This document shows positions 34,568-46,654 of a stretch of DNA of 64,000 bases, piece by piece. A program made the position numbers and the translations under genes. The stretch is from assembly GCA_003255025.1 (NCBI GenBank), contig QANY01008782.1, positions 624,659 through 688,658 on the forward strand, in the 5' to 3' direction. How positions within the stretch are numbered: the first letter of the stretch is position 1; each line of letters begins with the position of its first letter. Origin of the DNA: Datisca glomerata. Taxonomy: Eukaryota; Streptophyta; Magnoliopsida; Cucurbitales; Datiscaceae. Below the pieces are notes generated by a model. That model made no database searches and had not been told where the DNA came from. It saw only the letters and a list, made by a program, of their open reading frames with translations.

Positions 34568-35564
34568 CATTCTGATGTGAACACTGTGTTTTGGTGATGA
34601 AAGTGGGCACGTTATTTATTCTGGTAGTGATGACACTTTTTGTAGGGTAAGAATGTTGCCTTCTAATGTACACATTGAACAGTTAACATAGTAGTTAGAA
34701 ATCATTATGGTAAAACCTTTTATTATTGTCTATGATCATACTTCTAAATCATTTATCTTGACATTTCCGTGCCCATTATTGATCGACTAGGGAAATAAGT
34801 GATGATATTATAGGCTTGTAGTAAGAATTTTGACATACCTTAATAAAATTAGCACAACAAATTCATGAAAAGGCCTGTAATCTGGATGTTAAAAGGGATT
34901 AATTGTTTCCTCGTCTTTTTAACTAAAGAACAGAAAATGTTATAATCTTGTTTAGGTGTGGGACAGACGTTGTTTTAATGCTAATGGGAAGCCGGCAAGG
35001 GTTCTAGAAGGACACCTAGAAGGCTTCACGTTTATTGATAGCCGTGGAGATGGTCGTTATTTTATTTCAAATGGTAAAGATCAGACCATTAAACTTTGGG
35101 ATATCTGAAAGATGTCCGACAATGTAACTTGGTATGCAATTATGTCTTTCCAGGTTGCCCTCGAAGTTTCCCAATAACCTTTCATTAGACATAATGTGCA
35201 TTTCGATGACCTTAGCTTTAATGGTTACATAGAAATAACTTCTGCCTTTTCACCAAAAGAAAAACAATTGTTGTTTCTGTTATAAATGGTCAAAATACAT
35301 AACAAGGAATGTTTCTCATCTCTAAAGCTTCCATAAGGTTTAACCCACAGGAATATATGTATCAAAATTAATTAGATATTATTTTGCATTTCTCTACCTA
35401 TCATAGCGATTTGGGTCTCCGGAATTTCGATTGGGTTTTAGATGGATGGACTATCCACACCATGCAAAAGATATGAAGCATCCAGGCGATCAGTCAGTTG
35501 CTACATATAGAGGTCATTCAATCTTGCGCACCCTTATCTGTTGCTACTTCTCTCCAGTATATAG
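34568..35564 (+). pseudogene. LEC14B-like WD40 gene fragment with introns
   Basis: Three exon pieces read in the order of plant LEC14B proteins (WD40 family, Arabidopsis At4g03020 type). Exon a (about 34574-34646) gives SDVNTV, a frame break, then GDESGHVIYSGSDDTFC. Exon b (34956-35131) gives VWDRRCFNANGKP and LEGHLEGFTFIDSRGDGRYF, then KDQTIKLWDI followed by TGA. Exon c (to 35564) gives RNFDW, a frame slip, then RWMDYPHHAKDMKHPGDQSV and GHSILRTLI. Introns with GT/AG borders remain, so this came from genomic DNA, not from cDNA. The stop and two frame breaks make it nonfunctional, and both ends of the gene are missing. It lies inside the Mutator-like borders, consistent with capture. Confidence 0.8.
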
Positions 35565-35719
35565 GTAAGCAGTTATGTTATGTTCTCTTCTACAAGAAAA
35601 TATAGGAAGAGAGGATTTGAGGAAATTGGAAGTAAGGAAGTTTTAAGACCCACCATTCCTGATGTCAACTTGACGAGTTATCAAGCTACCTTGATACAAT
35701 AGCTTACAGAAATCATCCA

Positions 35720-35967
35720 TCTGATGTATGATTGGACAACGCTTGTTAAGGGTAACATAAGACCCCCTTTTTTAGATGACTGCTGGGAAGAATCAAGAAA
35801 ATAGAAGGGAACGAGATGAACCCACACGAGGGGATGTCCGGAAGAGGTCTTCCACAGTGCGGTGTGCTAACTGTAAAGATATTGGCCACAATAAGAGAAG
35901 TTGTCAATGTTCTCTTGTTAAGAAAAAGTCAATAGTCCAATCGGTAACTAAGGCCAACTCACAATAA
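35720..35967 (+). pseudogene. Mutator-like transposase, C-terminal zinc-knuckle tail
   Basis: After a degraded FFR-stop-LLGRIKK stretch (normally a P-GRPKK motif), the frame reads NRRERDEPTRGDVRKRSSTV and RCANCKDIGHNKRSCQ. This is the CX2CX4HX4C knuckle that ends many plant MULE transposases. The DDE catalytic core and SWIM domain are not present in the window, so the element is not autonomous. Confidence 0.7.
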
Positions 35968-36214
35968 ACACCAAGTACATTTACTGACAGCTCGGTTTAA
36001 GAGAGGATGAAGGTAAAGATGACTGCCAAAAGGCTAAAACAAGTTAGTTTCCATCTAGTAACATGTTTCTATTTGTTTATAAGCTAACATTATATACTAG
36101 TTGGTTTATTTACGGTGCAGAATTTGAAGGCAAATGAAGGCTCCTCCATGCAAGGGAATAGATTGAGTGCTGGGCAAAGATTGGATTGATCTGAGCAAAG
36201 GAGCGGTACCATGA

Positions 36215-36345
36215 ATTTTTTAGAGCAATTTTTTGGCTTTAGGCTATATTTTCTAGAGCCATTTGTTGGGTTCAGGCTATATTTTTTAGAGCCATTTGTT
36301 GGGTTTAGCATAGATTTTTTCAGAGCCATTCGTTGGCCAACATTT
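36215..36345. repeat. Tandem repeat, unit about 33-40 bp, four copies
   Basis: Copies of 'tatattttttagagccattt' followed by 'gttgggtt'. Minus-strand open frame here is repeat-derived. Confidence 0.75.
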
Positions 36346-36609
36346 TTTTAGAGTCATAAGTTGGCTTAGTGGATAATTTTATGAAGATCTACATATATTT
36401 TGGATAATTTGATGAAACTAAGTAGATTGAATGACTTAGTGGTTGAATTATATTTGGATAATTATATGAGCTAAGCAGATTGAATGACTCAGTGGTTGAA
36501 ATAAGGGTCTCTTTCAGCTTAATTACCATTTCGCCCATTACGCCCATTCCGGGTGAAATTGGCATATTCTTTTGCTCAGAATTGACCGAATTTGAGGACG
36601 AATTTTAAA

Positions 36610-36790
36610 TTGTTGATAAGGGTATTTTGGACATTTCGGCATCAATGTAACTACTGTTAAAAAATTCTGTTAAAAATTGGACCTAATTGTTATACAATAT
36701 GAAGTATATGAGATGCTTGTGTAATTATTAAATATAAAGGGGGTGTTTGTATAATTTAATCAAACTATAAAGGAGGTGTATGTGTAATTT
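36610..36790. repeat. Right terminal inverted repeat of the Mutator-like element
   Basis: Reverse complement aligns with 29472-29650; ends '...ggaggtgtatgtgtaattt'. Confidence 0.5.
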
Positions 36791-36997
36791 ACTCAACATA
36801 AAAAATGTCAAAAGTATATTCTCATACTAAAAGTTAATAATCCACTCTTTGACTCGTCGATATGCCCTTGTTCCCAACGAGTTATAGAGGTGGGTGAGCT
36901 CAATCTCTTCGTGCTTCTCCATGAGACAGGGTGTATTTTTCATAATTAAATCGAAAGTGTCGTTATTTTAACCCTTTAATGTCATAGATGCCTCAGC

Positions 36998-37115
36998 CTC
37001 AGCTCAGACCCTCTCCCTCTCCCTCAGCCTCAGCTCAGACCCTCTCCCTCTCCCTCGACCTCAGCTCAGACCCTCTTCCTCTCCCTCGGCCTCAGCTCAG
37101 ACCATCTCCTTCTTC
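36998..37115. repeat. Tandem repeat 'cctcagctcagaccctctcc', unit about 30 bp
   Basis: Four copies. They lie in the probable 5' leader of the second hAT element, directly before a 5' UTR intron with a GTAAGA donor at 37122 and a TGCAG acceptor at 37555. Confidence 0.8.
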
Positions 37116-37605
37116 GTCCAGGTAAGATCGAAGGTTCCAATTCAACTCTACTTTGATTAATTTTATTGCTCTGTTATTTTACTGTGACTAATTTTGTTGC
37201 TCTGTTATTTTTCCAATTCTATTGTGATTAATTTTGTTGCTCTGTTATGAGTTATCTACACTTTGTACAACAATCGCTTAACTCTATCAGCTACATATGA
37301 TTTTCCCTTTTTGGAGAAAATGAAGACTTCACTAATGAAGAAGCATTTTTCAGTCTCTTTGGTTGCATATCCAATTCCTATCAGTGACTGAATGTTGAGT
37401 AACTAGCAGATGTATGACATCTATTAGGCCTATAGGTTGATACATCCGGTCTGGACTAATCAATTTATTATATATTATTTACTGACTGCATTATTTGATA
37501 GTCTAAATTTTACTTATCGATAATAATTGTTTAATAAACATCTATGGTTGTGCAGTCAGAAATCTTCAAACTTTTCAACTCTAGTGACAACTACATCACA
37601 AGGAG

Positions 37606-39097
37606 ATGTCTACTAGAACTCCAAGTCAAAAACCTTATGATGCAATAATTAATGATGGTTCTTCACTGCCACCAAAACCTACAAAAGGTAAGAGAAAATG
37701 CAATCGAGTCTCTTCTAGTGTTTGGAATAATTTTGTAAAAGTTGAAACTGGTGATCCTAATGATGAGAGAGCTACTTGTAATCATTGTAAGCGTACGTTT
37801 GCATGTGTTAGTGTTAATGGTACTTCTTGTTTGTGGAATCATCTAAAAAGATGTAAGAAGAATCCTAACAAGTTTGATGATCCTATGAAAAAATTATTAG
37901 TTCTTAATCATAATAGTAGTAGTGAGAGAGTTGCTGATAGTACTTGTGCAATATCTAGTACTACCTTTAATGTTGAGAAGTGCAGGATGTTGCTTGCTAA
38001 GATGATCATTAAAGATGAGTTAACATTTAGTGTGGTAGAGGGTGAAAGATTTAGGGAATTTTGTTCGGGCATGCAACCTAAGTTTGTTTTTCCTAGCCGA
38101 ATAACAATAGCTAAAGATTGTTTCAAGGTGTTTGTATGAGAGAAAGAAAAGTTAAAAAAGGCATTTTCAGGTAAAAATCAAAGATTATGTCTGACCACTG
38201 ATACATGGACATCAGTGCAAAATATTAATTACATGGTACTTACTACACACTTTATTGACTATGACTGAGTGTTACTTAAAAGAATCATTAACTTTTGTCC
38301 AATTGCTAGTCATAAGGGGGAGTCGATTGGAATGGTTATTGAGCATTGTTTGCTTGACTGGGGTATTGAAAGGGTTTTCATGGTCATCGTTGATAATGCA
38401 AGTGTCAATGATGGTGCAATCGCTTATTTGAAAAAATATATCAGAAATTGGAAGAGGCATGTGTTGGATGGTGAGTTTATACATGTTAGATGTTGTGCAC
38501 ATATTCTTAACCTTATTGTGCGTGATAGTTTGAAGGATGTTCATGTCAAATATGTGAGGTCATCTCCTGCACGGTTTCAAAAGTTTAGGAGTTGTGTAGA
38601 GGCTGCAAAGATATCTTCTAGTAGTCTGATGTCTCTAGATGTTCATACTAGGTGGAATTCCACTTATTTGATCTTGGAGTCGGCTGAAAAGTTTCAAAAA
38701 GTATTTGAGAGGCTTGGAGTTCCATAGAGATGAGAAACTTGGTCCTTCAGGGGATGAGGATTGGGATAATGCTCGAGTGATTATCAAGTTTTTGAAAATT
38801 TTCTACGAAATAACATTAAGGCTTTCTGGGACTTTGAATGTTACATCTCATAGATATGTTCATGAGGTTTTTTATTGAAAACTTGATTAAGAGATATTCT
38901 TCATCTAGCAATATTCTTTTGAAAAAACTGGCAAGTAATTTGAGGACCAAGTATGACAAGTATTGGGGAGGCTCAGAAAAGGTCAATTATTTGTTGCATC
39001 GGAGTCAGCCTTCAGTACAAGTGGTCGAATATTGGATCCATTTCGCAGTTCATTGGCTCCCAAAACTGTTGAAGCTCTTATATGTGCACAAAATTAG
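37606..39097 (+). pseudogene. hAT transposase with BED zinc finger, two stops, an internal deletion
   Basis: The start codon opens MSTRTPSQKPYD. The BED finger follows as SSVWNNFVKV, CNHCKRTF and LWNHLKRC. The frame continues past TGA at 38137 and TGA at 38266 (in place of W) with LTTDTWTSVQNINYM, VDNASVND and RCCAHILNLIVRDSL, then LDVHTRWNSTYLILESAEKF up to about 38715. After a frameshift it reads DWDNARVIIKFLKIFYEITL. Then [13 protein letters not shown] jumps directly to [20 protein letters not shown] and [13 protein letters not shown]. The AVVLDP and dimerisation start that should lie between are deleted. Same family as the copy at 13.8-19.1 kb. Confidence 0.87.
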
Positions 39098-39559
39098 ATT
39101 CTGAGTAAACTTGTACATATTAATCTCAATGAGACATTACAAGAGATTATGAAAATAGATGAAGGTAACTCATTTATATATCGTTTTATATATTTTTTTA
39201 CATGCTTTTAAACTCATCATCTTTATGTTTCTGAACTCATTTTCTTCATGTGAATAGAATGTATCAAGATACAAGAGGAGGCTGTCATTACCATTCCATG
39301 ATGTGATTGAAGGCTGGAGATTGATGAACTTCTATGTTTTGTTGTGCTGATTTACTTTTTTTTTAGATGTTGGATATTATTATTATTTATATTTTGAAAT
39401 TTGAATATGTTTGAATGTTAGATATTAGTACTTTGAACTTTGAATATTTTTAAATGTTGGATATTAGTACTTTGAAGTTTGGATATGTTTAGATATGGGA
39501 AACTCCTAGTCAAAATTTGTCGTTATGTTAAATAATATATTCTATTATAAAACAGGTAT

Positions 39560-39725
39560 TTAGTCCGTTAAGTCCGTCTGAACCGACCGTTGAATTTCAG
39601 TATGGTCGGTCTGGATTTTTTTAGATTTTTGGTCCGTTCGGTCCTCCATATAGGAGGACCGTGATTTTCGGTCTGGTCTTATTTTTCTCTAAAAGTCCGA
39701 CCAGACCGACCGTTGAACACTCCTA
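39560..39725. repeat. hAT subterminal repeats and right terminus
   Basis: Multiple 'gaccgaccgttgaa', 'ggtcggtctgg' and 'gtccgttcggtcc' words in both orientations, ending 'gttgaacactccta'. Confidence 0.65.
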
Positions 39726-40568
39726 ATAGATGGTGTCTTTTTTTAGTTTCTCAAAGTACTTGGTAAAAAAAGAAGTTTAGGTATGTTGTGCCATATATGC
39801 AAACTACAACAGTGTAATTTGCATTTGGACATAAGACGCCCTTGCGTAGATGTAGATGGTCAGAGATCTTATTAAATGAAAGGTCATCACTTATTAGATA
39901 AGACTTATCTGATTATATTTTAATTTAAAATTTAAAAATATAAATTTGATCTTTTCAAAAAATGATTTATATCAATTAGAAGATCATAGATTTTTTTATT
40001 GAAAATTTTACGGCTCTAAGAAGAATGTAGAGAACTTCACGGCGAAGGAATTTTGCCCCAGGAAAATGTAAATAAAGAATATTTCTCTTCTCCCTATTCT
40101 AACTTGAAAATAAAGAACAATTCTATTTTCCATATTCTCACTTTCTCATATGTTAAGATTATAATGATATCTGAAAAAAGTGAATGTTTGATCAATTTCT
40201 TTTTTCCTTAAACGCATGTACATTTGTTTATCTAGTGTCAAAGACTAAACGTGGAAGGTTTAAGGAACCAAATAAACAAGTTTCGTGAAGAGTTCGAAGA
40301 ATCGGACAATATTTGATAGTTCGATGAATCAGTCTCGTCATTGTCAAAGGTAATTTACTCTTTGCGTATGAAACTATCAACCAAATCGTACAGGCAACAC
40401 TTTTATTATACCACCGATCTTAGTTTATGAAATCAACAGACTGTCCATTAAAAAAAGAACTGCCTATATCTGCTTAAAAAATTTAGAAAAAAAATCATCT
40501 TTTTCTCGATCCTCATGAACGGACGATTTGAGCCATTTCACATAAAACCAACAGCACAGAATTGACGA
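39726..40568. other. Gene-free intergenic DNA
   Basis: AT-rich, no exon or RNA gene seen. Confidence 0.5.
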
Positions 40569-40662
40569 AATCACCTTTTGTGGAGAGGAGATGATCCAAA
40601 TCTACATTCTAGGTTTGATAAAAAATCACCTCTTGCGGAGAGGAGATTATCCAAATCCGCTC
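40569..40662. repeat. Two-copy repeat 'aaatcacctcttgcggagag'
   Basis: Two copies about 52 bp apart, ending 'gaggagattatccaaatc'. Confidence 0.75.
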
Positions 40663-40766
40663 ATCCTTCCCCTTCTCACCATCATTCATTCCAGCCCCCC
40701 CTTGATCTTGTAGTCACACCTCTCAAATCCTACTACACATCTCATTTCCTCTATCACATAAACACG

Positions 40767-40915
40767 TGTTTTTTACAAGTTGTAGTCACACTAGTTGGTT
40801 AAGTTTCCACGTATGATTTATGTTTTTTACAAGTTGTAGTCACACTAGTTGGTTAAGTTTCCACACACATGATTTAGAGGTCGTGGGTTCCTAATGTAAC
40901 TTTTAAAAAAAAACT
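40767..40915 (+). repeat. 54 bp tandem duplication with SINE-like promoter boxes
   Basis: 'tgttttttacaagttgtagt' to 'ggttaagtttccac' occurs at 40767-40810 and again at 40821-40864. The second copy is followed by 'agaggtcgtgggttcc' and an A-rich tail. 'agttggttaag' and 'ggtcgtgggttc' resemble tRNA A and B boxes, as in plant SINEs. Confidence 0.45.
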
Positions 40916-41230
40916 CCTATTTCCAAAGTTTAATAGAAAGCCTTTTCATCCCATGTTCGAGTAAAAGTTACCTGCCTAATTTGATTGCCACAGTTGGCAC
41001 ATTTTCTTTGACAATGTAGGCTGAGGGAGAGAATAGACTGAACCATTACGATTCAAAAGGATAAGAAAATAACATATAAAATAAGAACAGATATATATAT
41101 CCACCAGTGAAACACCCCAAAAAGTATTTACAATGACATTTTTACAACATCTACAGACAACGCTAAGATAGCTAACTACAAACAACATAAATTTAACAGG
41201 CAACCTTTTTTGTCAGAAATCCTAACTAGT

Positions 41231-42958
41231 TCAGAAGGGAGGAAACATCCACCCAACATTCCACCCGAGAAACAAACCGGCACCAACCAGACTCAAACCC
41301 AATGCGAATGCAACAGCATACTTTCTGATATCACGTCTTTGCCGACCTCTCTTAACTCTTCTTCTTCTCTTGCTGACCCTCTGCAAGCTCTTCTTCATTT
41401 TTCTACCCTTGTAAGACATCCATGGAAAAACTACAGGGATTAGACTGGAAATTGGCTGGTCATTGTTTTTTATCTGAATATAAATGGTTTCTTCTAACTG
41501 TAACAGTTGAAACCACTGCCTATAGGCAAAGAGATGCGATGCTTGCTTAAAAAAGAGCCGAATGATATGCTCCTTGTCAGCAGATGCTTGCTTTGCTGCC
41601 ATCTCAGCTTCCCTTGCGCGTGTTTGAGAATGTCGAAGAGCTTCCATTAACTCAGCTTTACTAGTATCAGCCTCAGGCAATTGTCTTGCCTCTGGACTAC
41701 AATTCCAAACATAGTATCACTAGAAATAATGACATTAAAATCAAAATAGCAGAATCATATATAGCATTGGTGTTCTATGAAGTGTTTGTGACTAAAAAAC
41801 TTCTATACATTGAAATAATACTATTTTAGTTGAAAATTGTGTTTCATTCTTGTATGACGCACTTAAGAAGGTATTAACGATAAAGCATTTTATGAACACT
41901 TGAATATTTGTTTCCTGTAGAAGTGTTTTTAAATACCAAAATGTATTTCAAACAACATTTATCAAGTAAATGTGATTCACAGTAATGCTTATGAATGCAT
42001 ATAATGCTCTCAACAAAGCATTCCCAAACGCACCCTTAGAAGAGAGGCAGAAGCATGCAAAATGTTGTTCATGTGAATGATACTACTCTCATCACGTCTT
42101 TCCCTAACACTTCTACTCATGGCAAAAGAGAATTCTAAAGAGGAAGGAAAAAAACAACATTGTGATATCAAAATGATAGATTTGAAAAAGGGTTGGGATG
42201 GCAACTTACTATCTATATATAGCATAGTACCTGAATGATTTCTCAGAACAATGAGATGAGTTCCCTTTACCAACTGATTCCTGTTTGCTGTGAGTTCTAA
42301 CAAAGTCATAACAGTCTTGTCCACTAGAAAACTTAGAGCTCATATCCAGACTCCTCGTACGCTCTGAACATCCAATCCGAGCGTAGGGGTACTTCCTCGT
42401 ACAAGTTTTTTGAGGTGGAGGAAGATCACAGTTCTCGATGTGGTCGCATGATTTTTGTGCAACCAAATTAGCTATTTCATCTTTATCTGTCGCCCGCCGC
42501 CACGGCTCAGTCTTCTCACTTCTAGTCCACCAAGAATCTAGATCAAGATCTAAATCATTGGGATGTTTGGAAACAGGTTTAGTGTCAAAAGGATCCATAT
42601 CCAATTTATGGTTTCCCTTCTTCACGCCCACAGTTTCTAGAAAATCTTCGGGAATCAAATAAGCCTCGGTCAGTTGTTCATTCATCAAACCCTTTTGGTA
42701 TACGTAGCTCGGTTGCATTTGGACCCACCACCTTGTGTCAGGAAACAGATTATAGTACGAAGAATTTCGGTTTAGAGGCATGAAACCTTTGGCAGATTGA
42801 TCTGGTCCACCTTCGATATTGGAAGGTCCAGATTCAACCTGTTTGGATGTTGATGATGTCTGGCAGCAAGCTAACTTCGGAGCCCTTTTGGCATCTTCTT
42901 GGACAAAGCAACGATTAGCAGTTCTTTGCCAAACAGCCCTTGCTTCTGCTGCTGCCAT
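41231..42958 (-). CDS. Uncharacterised coiled-coil, single-pass membrane protein, two exons (complement join 41231..41696, 42231..42958)
   Basis: Spliced length is 397 residues. Exon 1 starts MAAAEARAVWQRTANRCFVQ and carries EDAKRAPKLACC, WWVQMQPSYVYQKGL, YLIPEDFLETVGVKKG, and LDSWWTRSEKTEPWRR. It ends in a GT donor at 42230. Exon 2 starts SPEARQLPEADTSKAELMEA and continues as a likely coiled coil (about residues 255-300). A very basic KRRRRVKRGRQRR stretch follows, then one membrane helix (YAVAFALGLSLVGAGLFLGW) and a short WNVGWMFPPF tail. Phases fit (728 + 466 nt). The upstream in-frame MQMFIKLL is intron or leader sequence. I recognise it as a conserved plant protein, Arabidopsis At2g46550 by memory, of unknown function. 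The tail anchor suggests an endomembrane or organelle location. Confidence 0.87.
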
Positions 42959-44400
42959 AACAATCCTACTTTTCACACATTTCACTGTATAATATAAAAC
43001 ACCTATTAAAAGTTTGATAAACATTTGCATCCATATGAAATGCCAATCTTAATAATAATTCTATATTTACATTCCAAAAACACAAAGATGACATCTATAG
43101 CTTTTCACCAGCTTTAAACCATCTATTGCTTCTCACTGAAGGTGGTTAGATCCTATATGGCATCGGAGAAAATTTTGAGAAACTGAAATATCTCAATTCT
43201 TCATCATCTTCAACAGCATGCATTTTCAGCTTGTCAAATATATATCGAGCAACCAAAACTATAATCTTTCTTTTCTCCATAATTGGCTTTGTAAAAATTC
43301 AAAGATGTCACAAAAGCACTTTGAAACTCATCCCTCAACTCTGCCACTCTACTAAGAAATCAAATAATCAAAGAAGAAAGTAAATAAGAATGAAGCATAA
43401 TATTAAAAGGGATTATTGCTGCAACAACCATATGTCACCATGTTCATAACATGGCTGCGATAGATTCAGAGAACACAACTACTATCTGAGGAAACTACAA
43501 ATTACCAAATGGACAGAAAATAAAGCCAAATTCAAATGATAAACAAGCATATCGTTAAAGTCGACCCAAACAACTTGGTACAAAACAAAGCCCTTTTCGC
43601 TTTCTGAGCAAAAAGACTTCACTTTCTATCTAAGGAAGGAATCGATACTGCAAGCCAACGAGAAGCTTAAACTTGACAATGATCAACAAGATTGGAAGTA
43701 AAATGCAATGCAAGAAGTCCAAATCAAAACTGCGAAGCACACTCCATGTATTACAAGTATACACATCCTACTATGTCTTAAAGCAATATACATTCAGATA
43801 GAAAAATGGGTCAACGTCGATGACTGAGAAAACTTGTTAATATTTGTTTAAAGTAATGGAAACAGATTATTAGAACTATATAGAACACCTATAAAGATTA
43901 ACCAGTCGCAAGAAAAACACAAAGATGTAAAAAACAGGAAAATAATAGTTAACCCAGAAGTCAACATCCACCAAAAGAACAAAATTTCACAAGAAATTGA
44001 GATAATCCTAGTAGAAAACAAGAACAAGATGCAAAGCAGAAACAGCAATACATCCCAGAATTAAAACTAACCAGGTGTGTGAAAAAGAACGGAGTCAACC
44101 CAAAACTAAATTGAAACGAATGAAATTAAACAAAGTTCAGGCAAGTGGGACACCTTTAAATCAGATTAAACCCAACAAGAAAGCTAAGCATTGCTGAGAT
44201 TAAAACCATGGGAAAGAAAATCAAGAATCCCAAAAGGGAAAAGATGACGCAGGTCGAAGAGAAGCAACAATTCACTCTTTTGATGCTCTCTTCTTTTGTT
44301 TTTCAGTTATCGTTCTTTTGCAGTTTGCCGTCGGTTAGCACAGTACAGTACAGCTTTTTCGATTGGGAGAAAGTTGGATAGAAACTATGTCGTTTTATAA
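42959..44400 (-). promoter_or_regulatory. 5' leader, probable 5' UTR intron and promoter of the membrane-protein gene
   Basis: An acceptor-like 'aaaagtag' lies just upstream of the ATG on the minus strand, suggesting a 5' UTR intron. No coding exon was found upstream to 44400. The exact transcription start cannot be set from sequence. Confidence 0.4.
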
Positions 44401-46654
44401 CCCCACGTCCCATTAACTTCTCTTTCCCCTTTGATTTTCGTGGTAAAAATTACGTTACAAATTTTAAGATGAGTGAAAAGAATATGATTCAAACTCATAA
44501 CTTTTAAAGTATTAGTATAAGGTTTCCTTTTAATTTCACTTTTACTATTTTCATTCAATGATAGAGCCTACATTCATTTGGATCAGATTTCATATGCAGT
44601 TACTCACACACAAATCAATCATTAGATTGCTAACACGTGTACAGTGGATAATTGAATCCCACCTTACTTAGAAGATGAGACATTTTCTATTTTATCTTAT
44701 TTGATATTATAACTCGCAAAGATGAAATGTTGTTGGACCATTTTCTAATTAGATTTAGACAATTCAAATAAACTGAACTCATAAATGAATCAAAAGATAA
44801 ACTTTTTGTTTGACTAAATTTGAATCGTGCATGTTTAATTACATGAGCAAAGTATTATGTATATAAGATTATGGAATGAAATGAGAGACATATCCAACAA
44901 AAATGAGGAAAAGAATAGGAAAATCCCAAGTCATAATCGTAGGCAACTACCCTTTCGGCTTCTCCTACGAAAAATGTTAGGTAGATGGACAAGTCACATA
45001 AATAAAATCATTATGATAAGAAATCATATGTTATATGGTAGGCCCCACCTTAACATAAAAAAATTAGCTCAAAATTAGATGGTTTGATACAATCAACGGC
45101 ATGAATTCAGATATACGAAGTTTAAGGATAAATAATTAAAAGAATAATTGGAACTCACGAACTTTAATTATTGTGTGGGAGGGATTAAATATCAAAATCA
45201 TAATGTTGGTAGCACATAGGTAGGTAAGTGATGATTGTCAAAACAAATATTAATGGGGTAACTATCCAGTGTGTGCCCATGGTAATGAATTTTGTGTTAG
45301 TCTACCATGATAGAATATGGTGTGTCAGATTATGATTGATGGAAGAAAATAAAGGCACGCATTTGTAGTAAAAACCATTAGGAATTGGGATTAGATTATG
45401 GAGCGATATTGTTGAAATTGAGTGTCAATTCTACTTTTGACTTTCTTTTGTAGTTGACAGTTAGCATATGTTAGGCTCAGTTCTATTCAAAAGGCACTTC
45501 AACTTTTGCCCTCAGCCCACAGACTCTCTTTCCCTCTCTCTCCTAGAAGGGACACCTTGGTAGATAGGATCAAGATGTTCTCGTATTTTTTTCAAAAAGA
45601 GAAAATGTCATATTCAATCTGTATCGTTGAACTTGAATCTTAATTGCGCGAATTATTTTAATAAAAAAAAGAAACATATTCAATTTGTTCCTTTAAAATT
45701 TGTGCTAAACTGATGTGGGTTATTGAAATCTAAGGCCAGGCTCATATTAGAGCAACAAAATCCCTCCCTTTGAAGATCCAAATCATGTAATGGAATGGGT
45801 AGTTTTTGTCGATCTAGGCTATCAAATCTGGTATTGCACGTCAGTTTGTGATTGCTGGGGGGAGGTAAATGAAAATCTGGTGTTGCACGTCGGTTTGTGA
45901 TTGATAGGCTTAGCCTTTGTTCTCAGCCCACAGACTCACTCTTTTCCTCCTCTAAAGGCAAAGGTAAACTGTTAGAGCACGATAGAGGGCAATATCATAA
46001 ATTTAGACCATCAGATATGTTTTGGACAGTCTAGATCTTCCTTTTGTGAAAGAAAATGAAAAATTATTACGGAACAACTGCACAGATGATCCATTTATTG
46101 TGCCATCTGTGTAGACAAATGACTGACTTAAAAAAATATCGTAGAAATGGTCAATTGGCCAAGTAACATTTAAGATGTTTTAATTGTTTACAATTTTTAC
46201 CCTTCTTTTAATATCATTTCTCTCCACTTTACAGGCGGCCATAAAAAGTCACTCCTAGCAAAATTGCAGGCGAGGGAAACACATGCACTCTCTCGTCGGT
46301 TTGTTGTGGTCGGAAATTTCTGTCATCGATTCGTTGCTCTCTCTATTTTCATCCTTTCTATGAATGCAGGATCTCTCTATTTCTCCGTCTCTATCTCGAC
46401 TTGCAGGCAATTTATGGCTGGAGACTCCAATTTCTCCCCCATCATTGCCGATTCTTTGAATCATAGCTCGTCTCTCTATCTTCCTCTGCCACTCAACCCA
46501 ATCTCTCCCTCTGTGCTTGAATTTAGATTTTCAGGATTTAAGATCTTTAATTTTCTGGTGGTATTCCCAGTTGACAAATTTAGACACTTCACGCAATGAA
46601 CTCACTTAGTTCAAGTCATTAACTTATTTATGTTAGTTAATTGATTTATTAATT
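44401..46654. other. Gene-free intergenic DNA
   Basis: A phrase 'ctcagcccacagactc' occurs at about 45510 and 45923, and 'tgttgcacgtcggtttgtga' type sequence occurs twice near 45833 and 45878. A CT-rich stretch at about 46270-46510 gives a 111-residue frame with no recognisable domain. Confidence 0.45.

Larger units (their letters stand above)
29472..36790 (+). mobile_element. Mutator-like element (about 7.3 kb) with nested insertions
   Basis: The left end 'aaattacacccctataatg' and following 'aaaacacacccccgtatat' align with the reverse complement of the right end ('aaattacacatacacctcc' and 'caaacacccccttta'). The similarity continues patchily for about 180 bp, as in long Mutator-type terminal inverted repeats. 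Near the right end is the C-terminal tail of a MuDR-type transposase (35720-35967). A Gypsy remnant, tandem arrays and a LEC14B gene fragment lie inside. No exact 9 bp target duplication was found, so the borders are approximate. Confidence 0.55.
36998..39725 (+). mobile_element. Second hAT transposon copy (+ strand)
   Basis: Contains a nearly complete but broken hAT transposase (37606-39097) and a right end at about 39725 reading '...gttgaacactccta'. The last 160 bp repeat 'ggtcggtctgga' and 'cggtccgttcgg' words on both strands, the usual subterminal pattern. The left terminus was not identified, so the start given is that of the leader. Confidence 0.65.

Noticed and set aside
36090..36329. 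Minus-strand frame with repeated NPTNGSRKYSLKP-like blocks
   Set aside because: Translation of a four-copy tandem repeat in the 3' part of the Mutator-like element.
46264..46599. 111-residue open frame in intergenic DNA
   Set aside because: CT-rich sequence with no recognisable domain and no gene context.
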